A stretch of DNA of 64,000 nt from JACCXG01 sp963836735 (GTDB lineage: Bacteria; Acidobacteriota; Vicinamibacteria; Vicinamibacterales; 2-12-FULL-66-21): positions 62,001 to 126,000 of the forward strand of contig CAWIKP010000037.1 of NCBI GenBank assembly GCA_963836735.1, written 5' to 3'. The translations under genes were made by a program, and so were the position numbers. The stretch's first letter is position 1; each line of letters starts with the position of its first letter. Below the pieces are notes generated by a model. It was not told the origin of the DNA, did no database searches, and was given only the letters and a program-made list of their open reading frames with translations. Of this stretch, positions 9,478 through 18,743 are shown in pieces.

Positions 9478-11690
9478 TTGCCCACGTCCAGACGAATTGC
9501 GCCGTTCCTGTCTTTTGTCGTCGTTCTGACCTGCGCGGTCGCTGCCTGGGGGCCGCTCGCGCAGGACGCGGTCCCAGGTCGATCTCGAGCCGCTGCTTGC
9601 CGCGCCGCAAAGCGAAATGCGCATGGTCGTGCAGCGATACACGCTCGACCGGGCCACGCTCGCGGGGAATTACGCGAACGGTGCCGCGCGCGGCGGCGGC
9701 GGACGCCGCGGGCGTGCCGGCAATCCCGATCAAACCGCGCCTGCCCAACTGATCCCTGTTTCCCCGGCGCGCGTTGCCCGGCTCGAGCGCTTCGACGCGA
9801 ACTGGCAGGCTGCGCTCAGCCGCCTCGATTCCTCGCGGCTGACGGCGGAGGGAAAGTCCGATCTGGCGAAGCTCTCAGCCACGATCGCCGGCAACACCGC
9901 GCAATTGGACGAAGATGCGAAAACCCTCGCACAGGTGCTGGACGTGGCGCCGTTCGCACCGACGATCGTGCGGCTGGTGGAAGCGCGCATCCGCGTCGAG
10001 GACATGAATGCGCAGCGGGCCGCCGCGGCAATTACCGAGGTGACGAAGGAGATCGGCCGGTTGACGGCCGCGCCCCCGCGGGTCAATGCGGACCAGGCAG
10101 TCCTCGGCGCGACCGCGGTCGAACAGCTGCGCGCGATCACCGCCGAGTGGTTCACGTTCTACAACGGCTACGACCCGCTCTTCACCTGGTGGATGGGGGT
10201 TCCATATGCGAAGGTCGACGAGGCGCTGAAGGGCTACGCGTCGCTGCTGCGTGAGAAAGTTGCGGCTGCCAATCTGGCGGTGCCGGTCAGCGCGGCCGCG
10301 ACGCCGATCGCGATCGCCCCGCAGCCGGCGTATCCCGACGTTCCCGATCTCAACGAGATCATCGCCTTGCCCCAGGACGAGATGCGCGACATCGTCGCGC
10401 GCTTCAACGGGGAGGGTAGCGGGCGCGGCGGGCGGGGCGGCGGAGGGGAGTCGCGCGATCCGGCGTTCTACACGAGCTGGCTGGCGGCCCTGAAGTCGCT
10501 GGATTTCGACAAGCTGTCGCGCAACGCCCAGGTCGACTACCTCTTCATCCGCCGCACCGCCGAGACGCAGATCGCCCGCGCCCGGCTGAAGCTCGATCCG
10601 AATCCGCCGCGCAAGCTCGACAACACCGGCATTCCCGGCCCGGCACGCGGCCGTGAGGGCCTGCTGCAGGACCTGTCCGAAGCGATGATCCCGTACACGC
10701 CGGAGGAGCTGATCGCGCTCGCCGAGAAAGAGTTCGCGTGGTGCGACCGCGAGATGCTCAAGGCGTCGCGGGAAATGGGATTTGGCGACGGACTGGAAGA
10801 AGGCGGTCGAGAAGACCAAGGATGCGGCGGTCGCGCCTGGCGATCAGCCGCGGATGATCAGGGACCTGCTGTTCGAAGCGATCGATTTCCTGCGCGCGAA
10901 CAAGCTGATCACGGTGCCGCAGGTGGCGGCCGAGTCGCTGCACATGATCATGATGACGCCCGAGCGTCAGCTGGTGAATCCGTTCTTCACCGGCGGCAGC
11001 CAGATCAGCGTGTCGTATCCGACCAACACGATGGATTACGAGGCCCGCATCCAGAGCATGCGCGGCAACAACCCGGGCTTCTCGCACGCCACGGCTTTTC
11101 ACGAAATGATTCCCGGGCACAACCTGGTCGCGTACATGGGCGCACGGTTCAACGACTACCGTGCGAACCTCACCGGTGGCGGCGCGTTCTTCAGCGAAGG
11201 CTGGCCGCTCTACTGGGAGCTGACGCTCTATGACCTGGGGTTCAACAAGACGCCGGAGCAGCGGGTCGGCGCGCTGTTCTGGCGCATGCACCGCTGCGCG
11301 CGGATCATCTTCTCGCTGAAGTTCCACATGGGGCAGTGGTCGCCGCAGGAAGCGATCGACTTCCTGGTCGAGCGGGTCGGACACGAACGCGACAACGCCA
11401 CCGCCGAAGTGCGCCGCTCGTTCGATCCGGCCGCCGGTTACGGTCCGCTCTACCAGGCGGCGTACCTGCTGGGCGGGCTGCAGCTGCGCGGCCTTCGCCA
11501 GGAGCTGGTGGACCGCAAGGTCCTCACCGACGTTCAGTTCCACGACGAGATCATGCGGCAGGGCAGCATGCCGATCGCGCTGCTGCGGCTCGCGCTCGAC
11601 CGCCGGATCCGCCTCACCCGCGACATGAACGTCGACTGGAAGTTCTACGGCGATCTCAATCCGCAGTCGCTGGCGGCGCCGGCCCGCTGA
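9478..11690 (+). CDS. Secreted DUF885 family protein, two frameshifts
   Basis: About 736 residues after correction, from a TTG with AGGAG 9 nt upstream and a hydrophobic signal peptide. DUF885 proteins are zinc-metallopeptidase-like; the HEMIPGH motif (HExxPGH) and the later FSEGWPLYWE give the expected metal-binding pattern, with glutamate in SEGW. Two inserts break it: an extra C near 9572 (GTCCCAGG; correction gives VQVDLEPLLAAPQSEM) and an extra G near 10792 (GACGGACTGG; correction gives MGFGDDWKKAVEKTK). A Gly/Arg-rich low-complexity segment lies near residue 320. Likely an extracytoplasmic peptidase; no substrate is known for the family. Confidence 0.85.
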
Positions 11691-11724
11691 ATCCGGTCGT
11701 GCCCCCAAACGAAGTGATGAAGCG

Positions 11725-12390
11725 ATGAAGCGAGCCTACGGCCTCGACGTTCCCGAAACCCTGGCAGAAGCGCTGGATCCCGACCGCACCGCGCTGATCG
11801 TGTACGACATGCAGGTCGGGATCATGCGGCAGCTTCAGCACGCTGCAGAGATCACCGCGAAGGTGGGCGAAGTGCTGGCTGCGGCACGCGACGCCGGCAT
11901 TCGCACCTACTTCCTGCGGCATACCTCGCTGCCGAGGAACCTGATGGGTGTCTTCCAGCTGCGGCAGGCACTCGCCTGGCAGCGGAAGACCTCGATCGAT
12001 GAGATCCATCCGTGGTTTCTCCGCGGATCCGAAGCGCACGAGATCGTTCCCGAGCTGGCGCCGCGTGACAACGAGGCGGTGTTCGACAAGATAGGGATGT
12101 CGGCGTTCGAAGGGACGCCGCTCGACACCGCGCTGCGGGACTGCGGTATCAGGTCCTTTCTCATTGCCGGAGTGGCGATCGAGATCGGCATCGAGCCGAC
12201 CGTTCGCCATGGCGCCGACCTCGGTTACATTCCGCTCGTCGTGGAGGATGCGTGCGGTGCCGGGCACGAAGAGGCCGGCAAGCGCGCCATCGCGAGCCTT
12301 CGTTACATGGGGGACGCGATCGTCACCAGCGTTGCCGAGGTGACGTCCTTGCTCCGCGGCAGGCGGGCGAGCACCGCGGAATCGGCATGA
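11725..12390 (+). CDS. Isochorismatase-like hydrolase without the catalytic cysteine
   Basis: 221 residues with the isochorismatase fold: YDMQ (catalytic Asp, about residue 32), FDKIGMSAFEGTPL (lysine) and AGVAIEIGIEPTVRHGADLG. Cysteine hydrolases of this superfamily have Cys where this protein has Gly (EIGIE), as in true isochorismatases. The reaction is therefore unlikely to be a nicotinamidase-type amide hydrolysis. No signal peptide. The ATG at 11725 is chosen because the upstream in-phase ATG meets a stop. It follows the DUF885 gene by 34 nt and overlaps the next gene by 4 nt. Confidence 0.85.
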   Translation: MKRAYGLDVPETLAEALDPDRTALIVYDMQVGIMRQLQHAAEITAKVGEVLAAARDAGIRTYFLRHTSLPRNLMGVFQLRQALAWQRKTSIDEIHPWFLRGSEAHEIVPELAPRDNEAVFDKIGMSAFEGTPLDTALRDCGIRSFLIAGVAIEIGIEPTVRHGADLGYIPLVVEDACGAGHEEAGKRAIASLRYMGDAIVTSVAEVTSLLRGRRASTAESA

Positions 12391-12847
12391 CTCGCGGACC
12401 ACTGGTGTTCCTGCTGCGGTGTGGCGCGGTCCTGACCGGGTCCGCCTTTCTGGCGGTGTTCCTTCCGGTCGACTGGATGGCCTCGACCCATCGCTGGCTC
12501 GGACTCGGCGAGTTTCCGCGGACGCCGGTCGTGGACTACCTGGCGCGCTCGGTGGCCGCCTTCTATGGCTTCCACGGCGTGCTGCTGTTCGTGATTTCAA
12601 CCGACGTCGCCCGGTACCGCCCGCTCGTCTGGTATGTCGCGGCGATGAACGTCGTCTTCGGCTTCATGCTGCTCGCGATTGACTCCACGCCGGGCTTCCC
12701 GCCTACTGGACGGCGTTCGAAGGGCCGCCTGTCGTAGTGATCGGCCTGCTGGTCGCGTACTTCAATCGGCGGCTGGTCCCTGCTGCCGACGTCTCCGTAG
12801 GGGTGGGTCTTCAGACCCGCCCGACCGAGGTGAGGACACTGCGATGA
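12387..12847 (+). CDS. Small membrane protein, frameshifted
   Basis: About 153 residues, translationally coupled (ATGA) to the isochorismatase-like gene. Four hydrophobic segments are visible: residues 5-25, 50-70, 80-100 and, after correction, around 118-135. One base appears missing near 12680; restoring a C gives LLAIDLHAGLPAYWTAFEG, which continues as VVVIGLLVAYFNRRL, a pattern I recognise from small conserved membrane proteins without assigned function. The last 20 codons run through a GGGTCT/AGACCC palindrome, so the natural C-terminus may be slightly shorter. Confidence 0.6.
12801..12822. repeat. GGGTCT/AGACCC palindrome, copy 2
   Basis: GGTGGGTCT, TC, AGACCCGCC: an inverted repeat with one mismatch near its outer end, flanked by CGTAGG as in the copy at 19467. 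It lies inside the predicted 3' end of the small membrane protein gene. Confidence 0.75.
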
Positions 12848-12946
12848 GCTGGAATGTCCTGTGGAACAGGTGAGGGCCGGGCTTGATCGAACAACTCGAC
12901 CGCTTTGCGCGCCAGCAGTTGTCGTCCGATGCCACTCGGTAGAGTT

Positions 12947-12964
12947 CTGATGGCTGAGAGCTGA
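12947..12964. repeat. Solitary half of the CAGCTGA-type heptamer repeat
   Basis: CTGATGGCTGAGAGCTGA differs by one base from the right arm of the hairpin at 49382-49484 (CTGATAGCTGAGAGCTGA). No left arm is present, so this looks like a decayed or half copy. The rest of 12848-12976 shows nothing else. Confidence 0.5.
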
Positions 12965-12976
12965 AGGAGAGTAGCC

Positions 12977-13136
12977 ATGCGATTTCTCGTCTGCCTGATC
13001 GTGTTCTGCGCGGTGCCGATGACGCCTGCTCAACGGACTCGGGCGTCCCGCTTTCAGCGGTTACTACCTCGGTGTGCTGACGCTGTGGCTGGTCTTCGTC
13101 ATCGCGGGAATACGCTCCCGACAGATCCTGAACTGA
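12977..13136 (+). CDS. Possible small membrane protein, frameshifted
   Basis: The ATG is preceded by AAGGAGAG. The first 15 residues (MRFLVCLIVFCAVPM) form a hydrophobic segment. In another frame the sequence continues LLNGLGRPAFSGYYLG, then a second hydrophobic stretch VLTLWLVFVIAGI, ending SRQILN at 13136. A one-base shift joins them into a product of about 53 residues with two membrane segments. No family is recognised, and the in-frame ORF of 97 residues seems to be mostly the wrong frame. Confidence 0.3.
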
Positions 13137-13155
13137 CACTCTCAGCTACGGAAGC

Positions 13156-13959
13156 ATGGATACGCGCAGGGAGGAGATTGCGGCTACTTTCGACCTGCGT
13201 GCGCGCGGATATCGCGACAGCGATTGGCACCGCGCGTCGGCCGGGCGGCTGGTCGATCTCTGCGGGCTGAAGCCTGGCGATCGCGTGCTCGACGCCGGCA
13301 CCGGGACCGGATTCGCGGCACTGCATGCGGCCCGGCAGGTCGGAGACCACGGCCGTGTCGTTGGTGTCGACATCTCTCAGGGCATGCTCTCGGAAGCGCG
13401 CGCCGAGGCGGCCGCGTCCAATCTCACCAACGTCGAGTTCATTCAGTGCGATGCGACCTCGCTGCCGCAGTTCGCCGACTCGGCGTTCGACGTGGTCACG
13501 GCAGCGACGTCGCTCATTTACATTCCGGTCGCCGAAGGGCTGCGCGAGTGGCACCGGCTTCTCGGAGCGGGCGGCCTGATGGCCTTCTCGACGATGGAGG
13601 CGGGTTTCCCGGTGGCGGGACGCCTGTTCCGCGAGTGCGCCGCAGAGTACCGGGTATCCTCGAGGACCCGTGCGCCCCGCTCGGTTCTGCGGACGCATGC
13701 CGGAACGCCCTGGCGGCAGCGGGCTTCGTCGACGCCGAGGATTCTGACCGAACCGATCCAGTTCTCCGTCCGCGACATCGATCGGGCCTGGGAGTCGAAT
13801 CTCCGCTCGCTGGCGCACAAGGCCGTGCGGGACCTGCCGGGCGAATCGCTTCTCGATCTGCAGCAGCGTTACCAGGCGCTCGTCGCCGCTGAGATGCGAG
13901 CGGCGCCGGCCAGGATGCTGCAGTCGTCCATGCTTTACGCGTTCGCCCGCCGCGGCTGA
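13156..13959 (+). CDS. SAM-dependent methyltransferase (UbiE/type 11-like), two compensating frameshifts
   Basis: 268 residues. Motif I is VLDAGTGTGFAALHAAR (about residue 40), followed by VVGVDISQGML, FIQCDATSLP and FDVVTAATSLIYI, all standard for type 11 methyltransferases. The reading frame stays open, but residues about 166-196 are out of frame: the alternative frame gives LEDPCAPLGSADACRNALAA, then GFVDAE, before the original frame resumes with RILTEPIQFSV. Two nearby indels (about 13655 and 13740) therefore cancel. Substrate is unknown. Confidence 0.8.
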   Translation: MDTRREEIAATFDLRARGYRDSDWHRASAGRLVDLCGLKPGDRVLDAGTGTGFAALHAARQVGDHGRVVGVDISQGMLSEARAEAAASNLTNVEFIQCDATSLPQFADSAFDVVTAATSLIYIPVAEGLREWHRLLGAGGLMAFSTMEAGFPVAGRLFRECAAEYRVSSRTRAPRSVLRTHAGTPWRQRASSTPRILTEPIQFSVRDIDRAWESNLRSLAHKAVRDLPGESLLDLQQRYQALVAAEMRAAPARMLQSSMLYAFARRG

Positions 13960-14012
13960 TCCCCATCTGCCGGATCACGGCTGCCGCGACCGCATGGCGG
14001 CGAACTGACCAC

Positions 14013-14042
14013 TTGCAATTGTCTTAATGTACTAGGTACAAT
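14013..14042 (+). promoter_or_regulatory. Sigma-70-like promoter TTGCAA-N18-TACAAT
   Basis: TTGCAA at 14013-14018 and TACAAT at 14037-14042 with an 18-nt spacer, in a locally AT-rich stretch, reading towards the gene at 14081. It is the best -35/-10 pair I see in the window. Confidence 0.6.
14028..14040. promoter_or_regulatory. Candidate operator dyad TGTAC-TAG-GTACA
   Basis: A perfect 5-bp inverted repeat overlapping the -10 box of the promoter at 14013-14042. The position suggests a repressor site. The sequence is reminiscent of sites bound by small winged-helix repressors, but no regulator gene is adjacent. Confidence 0.45.
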
Positions 14043-14080
14043 CACGCCATTGATTCCGAGACTTAGAGAGGAGGCGTCCA

Positions 14081-14678
14081 ATGGAACCCCTGCTCATCGT
14101 CCTCGTTCCCGGCGTACTCGGTGGCATCATCCTCGCGGTGCTGCTCGGCAGCAGGTGGATCGACCTTCGAACCGGCGGCGGCGACCGCCGTCTCGCAGCC
14201 CACCTCGCCGTCGTTGATCAACATGGCGCACATTCCCGTGAAGGGTGGGGGAGGGCTGGGGATCGTCGCCGCCGTCATTGCTGTCGCGCTCGCTGACCCG
14301 CGGCTCCGAGTCGCGATCGGCATCGCGGCGCTCCTCGGAGTGGTGTTGGCGGCGGTGTTGATCGCCCGGCGCCGCGAGCGCGGGCCGCTGTCGTCCGGTG
14401 GCGGGGATTCAGGCCTCGCCCTCCATGCTTGGACTCGGCCGGGACCAGCCCGGCCGGGGGCTTGGACTCGGCCGGGATCAACCCAGCCGGGCGCCGGTTC
14501 GATCCAATGGCGGCCGGAATCATCAGTCTGGAGGCCAGACCGGCGCTGGCGGGTTCCGATTGGCCGCCGGGCATTGACGCACGCCGGCGAAGCGCCTCGC
14601 GGAATCCGCGATAATCAGGCGTGCCTCGCTGGGTGCGCTACGCCGCCGCCCTCTGCTTCGCCACGGCCACGGCGGTGA
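14081..14678 (+). CDS. Small membrane protein with low-complexity tail, frameshifted
   Basis: The ATG has AGGAGG upstream. The first segment MEPLLIVLVPGVLGG runs into a hydrophobic helix; after a one-base shift near 14155 the frame continues FEPAAATAVSQPTSPSLINM, then a Gly-rich turn and two hydrophobic stretches (GLGIVAAVIAVALAD and a later IAALLGVVLAAVLIA) ending in RRRERGPL. No family is recognised. Beyond about codon 110 the frame passes through a 33-bp tandem repeat and overlaps the next gene, so the true stop may differ. A strong promoter and dyad precede it. Confidence 0.4.
14427..14492. repeat. Two tandem 33-bp direct repeats
   Basis: Units begin at 14427 and 14460, each starting GCTTGGACTCGGCCGGGA and ending in a CCGGCCGGG or CAGCCGGG segment, with about four differences. 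In the frame of the 14081 gene they encode a repeated W-T-R-P-G motif. Confidence 0.8.
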
Positions 14679-15373
14679 CCGCGCAGTACGACCGCGCGGC
14701 ACAGGGCCCCTATCGCACCACTCTCGAGTACGACGGCCAATTCACGTTCGTCCGCCTGCGGTGGAATTCCGGGTTCGGGCGCGGCGGGTTCGGGGCGGCC
14801 TGGAACCACGACCTGCCCCGGGCCGAGCAGCACCTCGCGATGATCATGCGCGAGCTGAGCCTCGTGGACATGCGCATCGACGGCAGCAGGATCCTGATGC
14901 TCGACGATCCCGAGCTCTTCAAGTATCCAATCGCGTTCATGTGGGAGCCAGGCTTCTGGAACCTCACGGACGAGGAGGCCACGTCCTTTCGCGCTTACCT
15001 GGCCAAGGGCGGATTCGCGGTGTTCGAGGACTTCGACGGGGCGCAGCAGTGGGCCCATTTCGAGGCGCAGATGCGACGGGTGCTGCCGGACGGACGTCTC
15101 GTCCGCCTCGATCGGACGCACCCGATCTTCGATTCCTTCTTCAGGATCCAGGACATCGACGCCATCGTCCATCCGATGACCGGCATCCGCCCGAGCTATT
15201 ACGGCATCTTCGAGAACAACGATCCCTCGCGGCGGCTGATGGTCGTGGCCAACTACGACAACGACGTTCCGGAGTATTGGGAGTGGTCCGGCCAGGGGCT
15301 GTATCCGTTCGACGCGTCGAACGAGGCCTACAAGCTCGGGGTGAACTATCTCATTTACGGGTTGACGCACTGA
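14621..15373 (+). CDS. Secreted DUF4159 protein
   Basis: 250 residues from a GTG, with a signal peptide ending near TAVTAQ. TFVRLRWNS, MIMRELSLVDMRIDGS, the YPIAFMWEPGFWNL block and RAYLAKGGFAVFEDF, then HPIFDSFFRI, are the conserved core of DUF4159. This domain has a glutamine-amidotransferase-like fold related to ThuA and, in many proteins, sits beside membrane or BatA-like modules. Here it stands alone. GATAAT lies 5 nt before the start. Molecular function is unknown. Confidence 0.85.
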   Translation: MPRWVRYAAALCFATATAVTAQYDRAAQGPYRTTLEYDGQFTFVRLRWNSGFGRGGFGAAWNHDLPRAEQHLAMIMRELSLVDMRIDGSRILMLDDPELFKYPIAFMWEPGFWNLTDEEATSFRAYLAKGGFAVFEDFDGAQQWAHFEAQMRRVLPDGRLVRLDRTHPIFDSFFRIQDIDAIVHPMTGIRPSYYGIFENNDPSRRLMVVANYDNDVPEYWEWSGQGLYPFDASNEAYKLGVNYLIYGLTH

Positions 15374-15377
15374 CCGG

Positions 15378-15977
<600 letters not shown>

Positions 15978-16017
15978 GCTAGCAGAGGCATCGAGGAGTA
16001 CGAGATCATGGGTGACC

Positions 16018-16893
16018 ATGCCCACCGTCCTCGGTCGCGCGCTCGTCCCCGTCATCGCTCTCCTGGTCCTCGTCAGCAGCCAGCGCCCCGCATTCAGTCA
16101 GGCGAGTGATTGGTTAGAGCCGTTTCCTCCTTTTCGTATTGCCGGAAACCTGTACTACGTCGGCAGCCGCGGCCTGGCCTCGTATCTGGTGACCACCTCC
16201 GAGGGACACATCCTGATCAACAGCGATCTCGAGGCGAACGTGCCGATGCTGCGCGCGAGCATCGAGAAGCTTGGCTTCAAGTACAAAGACGTCAAGACCC
16301 TGCTCATCAGCCACGCGCACTGGGATCACAACGCCGGCAGCGCGCTGATCAAGAAGCAGACCGGCGCCAAGTACATGGTGATGGCGGAGGACGTGCCCGC
16401 CGTGGAATCGGGGGGCAAGACGGACTTTCGGTACGGCACCGACAAGAGCACCTACTATCCGCCGACGAAAGTGGACCGGACACTCCGCGACAAAGACGAA
16501 GTCAAGCTCGGCGACGCGGTGCTGGTGGCCCACCTGACCGCGGGCCACACCAGGGGCTGCACGACATGGACCATGAAGGTCAAAGACGGAGCGAAGACCC
16601 ATGATGCGGTGATCGTCTGCAGCCCGAACGTCAACCCGGGCTACAAACTGGTCAACAACGCGGCCTACCCAGGGATCGCCGACGATTACGCCCGGATGTT
16701 TCAAACGCTGATGGCCCTGCCCTGCGACCTGTTTCTGGGCGCGCACGGTTCTTACTACAACCTGGACGCGAAGTACGCACGGATGCAGAAGGGAGACGCC
16801 AACGCCTTCGTCGATCCGGTGGGCTACCGGAGATTCGTGGCCGACAAGAGCGCCGAGTTCCAGACGGAACTGAAGAAACAGCGCGGGAGATGA
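16018..16893 (+). CDS. Subclass B3-like metallo-beta-lactamase
   Basis: 291 residues with a signal peptide (VPVIALLVLVSSQRPAFSQA). SHAHWDHNAG (about residue 98) is the HxHxDH zinc motif, AHLTAGHTRGCTTWTM (about 172) carries the third histidine in the subclass B3 setting, and GAHGSYY (about 241) gives the last zinc histidine. The GCTTWTM context and the absence of a zinc-binding cysteine favour B3 (L1, FEZ-1, GOB relatives) over B1/B2. Real carbapenem hydrolysis cannot be read from the sequence; many environmental members have weak or other activities. The stop overlaps the following start by ATGA. Confidence 0.88.
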   Translation: MPTVLGRALVPVIALLVLVSSQRPAFSQASDWLEPFPPFRIAGNLYYVGSRGLASYLVTTSEGHILINSDLEANVPMLRASIEKLGFKYKDVKTLLISHAHWDHNAGSALIKKQTGAKYMVMAEDVPAVESGGKTDFRYGTDKSTYYPPTKVDRTLRDKDEVKLGDAVLVAHLTAGHTRGCTTWTMKVKDGAKTHDAVIVCSPNVNPGYKLVNNAAYPGIADDYARMFQTLMALPCDLFLGAHGSYYNLDAKYARMQKGDANAFVDPVGYRRFVADKSAEFQTELKKQRGR

Positions 16894-17537
16894 CGATTCT
16901 GCTGTTCGGCGCCACCGGTAACGCCGGCGGCGCAGTCCTGAAGGCGTGTCTTGCCGATCCGGGCGTGGCCGAGGTGCGTGCCGTGGCGCGCCGGCCGCCG
17001 GCACCCACGCACTCGAAGCTGCGGGTCATCGTCCACCAGGACTATCTCGACTACTCGTCCATTCGCACCGCATTCCAGGGTGTCGACACGTGTCTGTTCT
17101 GCCTGGGGATCTCGGTCAGGCAGGTCAGCGGAGAAGCCGAGTACCGGCGGATCACCGTCGACTTTCCGATGGCAGCGGCGCGGATGCTTCTGGCCGAGAG
17201 TCCGCGCGCGATCTTCCAGTACGTGAGCGGCCACGGAGCGAGCGATCGGAGCCGGATGATGTGGGCCCGGGTCAAGGCCGAGGCCGAAACCGCCCTTCGC
17301 GAGGCCGCGGGCGCCAACGCCTGGCGGCCGGCGTTCATCGATGGTGCAGACTCGGGCTCCACCTTGACCGTCTACCAGTGGATGCGCCCGCTCTTCCGCG
17401 TGCTCAGCCGGTCGCGGCGCTTCTACATCCGCGGAGAAGACATCGGCAGGGCGATGCTGCGCGCGACCCGCCTTCAGCTCAGGGGACAGGTCTTCGAGAA
17501 CGCCGACATCCGCAATCTGGCCGATGAAGCCCCCTGA
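16890..17537 (+). CDS. NAD(P)-binding atypical SDR (NmrA-like)
   Basis: 215 residues beginning ILLFGATGNAGGAVLKA, the GxxGxxG dinucleotide-binding loop of atypical short-chain dehydrogenases. VDTCLFCLGIS, FQYVSGHGASD, and WRPAFIDG follow the NmrA/HSCARG-like layout, in which YxxxK is often missing, as here. It could be a redox sensor or an oxidoreductase. It overlaps the metallo-beta-lactamase stop by 4 nt, so the two are probably co-translated. Confidence 0.82.
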   Translation: MTILLFGATGNAGGAVLKACLADPGVAEVRAVARRPPAPTHSKLRVIVHQDYLDYSSIRTAFQGVDTCLFCLGISVRQVSGEAEYRRITVDFPMAAARMLLAESPRAIFQYVSGHGASDRSRMMWARVKAEAETALREAAGANAWRPAFIDGADSGSTLTVYQWMRPLFRVLSRSRRFYIRGEDIGRAMLRATRLQLRGQVFENADIRNLADEAP

Positions 17538-17576
17538 GATCACGCCGGTTGTCACACTCCGGCCGTGCGGCGAGCC

Positions 17577-18275
17577 TCAGAAACGCACACCGATCGTGAA
17601 CGAGCACCCGTGGTTCGTGAACTTCGTCCGCTCCTCGACGTTGTTCACGTTGGTCAGTCCGCGCGAATAGCGGCCCTCGACCAGCATGTATTTCCCGATG
17701 TCCATGCCGGCGCCGCCGATCAGGCCGCTCTCGAAACGCTCGATTGAATCGGGCACGTCTTCCCGCACGCCGGCGACGGGCCACACGGCCACGTTCCCGG
17801 TCGCGGGGTCGCCGTTGGTGCTCGTGGAGAACTGTTCCTTGGCGCCGACCCGGATCCCGAAAAAGGGCCCGGCGATGAAGTACATTGCGCCGCCACGCAG
17901 CTTCGGCCCGGTCACCCGCAGCAGGACCGGCAGTTCGAAGTAGCGCAGCAACAACGTCTGGGTCACGTCGCTGCCATCCTTCAGCTGCGTCCCCTTAGGG
18001 CTCGACATCGCCTCGAACTGCAGCCCCAGCCGCGGATGCACCGGCAGTACGAAGAATGCACCGACGGCCGCGGCGATCCGGGAATGAAAATCCTGTCCAG
18101 TGTCTTCGGGCAGCACGATCCCGGTGAAGCTTGGCCCCGCCTTCGCTCCGAATTGGCGACGCTGGGCGAGCGCGGCCGATGGCGTGAGGACGAATGCGAT
18201 CACGATCATCAGCGCGGCCGGCCGTACGAACCCCCTTGCTGCGGCCAGGTGGCGCACGACGAGCTCATTTCGCAT
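17577..18275 (-). CDS. Outer-membrane beta-barrel protein (PorT-like)
   Basis: 232 residues: an N-terminal signal peptide ending AALAQ, then an alternating pattern of aromatic and small residues (FGAKAGPSFTG, LGLQFEAMSS, LLLRYFELPVLLRV, MYFIAGPFFGIRVG, VEGRYSRGLTNV) and a terminal phenylalanine in FTIGVRF. This is the layout of small eight-stranded barrels of the outer-membrane protein beta-barrel domain family. AAAGGG lies before the ATG. Role unknown; it diverges from the SET-domain gene. Confidence 0.8.
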   Translation of the reverse strand: MRNELVVRHLAAARGFVRPAALMIVIAFVLTPSAALAQRRQFGAKAGPSFTGIVLPEDTGQDFHSRIAAAVGAFFVLPVHPRLGLQFEAMSSPKGTQLKDGSDVTQTLLLRYFELPVLLRVTGPKLRGGAMYFIAGPFFGIRVGAKEQFSTSTNGDPATGNVAVWPVAGVREDVPDSIERFESGLIGGAGMDIGKYMLVEGRYSRGLTNVNNVEERTKFTNHGCSFTIGVRF

Positions 18276-18318
18276 GGGAACCCTTTCCCTGTGGGGAGGT
18301 GCTGGCGACGTCATTATG

Positions 18319-18324
18319 TATCAT
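18319..18324 (+). promoter_or_regulatory. Candidate -10 box (TATCAT), leaderless start
   Basis: TATCAT ends 8 nt before the GTG of the SET-domain gene, and there is no Shine-Dalgarno sequence between them. The spacing implies transcription starting at the initiation codon. Confidence 0.4.
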
Positions 18325-18332
18325 CAATCTCC

Positions 18333-18737
18333 GTGTCCCTTCCCCGTATCATTCGCAAGCATTCGAAGCTCCACGGGTTTGGCGTGTTTGCGGCCGAGCC
18401 GATCAACAAGAACACACGCATCATCGACTACGCCGGTGAGCTGATCAGAAACAAGGACAGCACCCCGCGCGAAGTCCGCTACTTGAAACAGGGTTGCATC
18501 TGGGTCTACCGGGTCAACCGGGTCTGGAGCCGCGATGCGGCCGTCGGTGGGAACATCGCGCGGTTCATCAATCACTCCTGCACGCCGAACTGCTGGACGG
18601 AAATCGCCGACAAGACGATCTGGATCCGTGCCTCGCGCCGCATCGAGCCGGGCGAAGAACTGACCTACGACTACTGCACGGTCGGCGATCACACCATCCG
18701 GTGCCGGTGCCGGCCGGGGTGTCGAACGATGCTGTGA
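18333..18737 (+). CDS. SET-domain protein (lysine methyltransferase fold)
   Basis: 134 residues. KLHGFGVFAAEPINKNTRI is the SET-N segment, RFINHSCTPNCW the pseudoknot motif that binds AdoMet and forms the lysine channel, EELTYDY the catalytic-tyrosine motif, and CRCRPGC a post-SET zinc cysteine cluster. Stand-alone SET proteins occur in chlamydiae, legionellae and many soil bacteria; substrates can be histone-like proteins or ribosomal proteins. No chromatin protein gene is nearby. The start is GTG because the frame upstream is open but not conserved and because of the -10 spacing. Confidence 0.88.
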   Translation: MSLPRIIRKHSKLHGFGVFAAEPINKNTRIIDYAGELIRNKDSTPREVRYLKQGCIWVYRVNRVWSRDAAVGGNIARFINHSCTPNCWTEIADKTIWIRASRRIEPGEELTYDYCTVGDHTIRCRCRPGCRTML

Positions 18738-18743
18738 ACGTCG

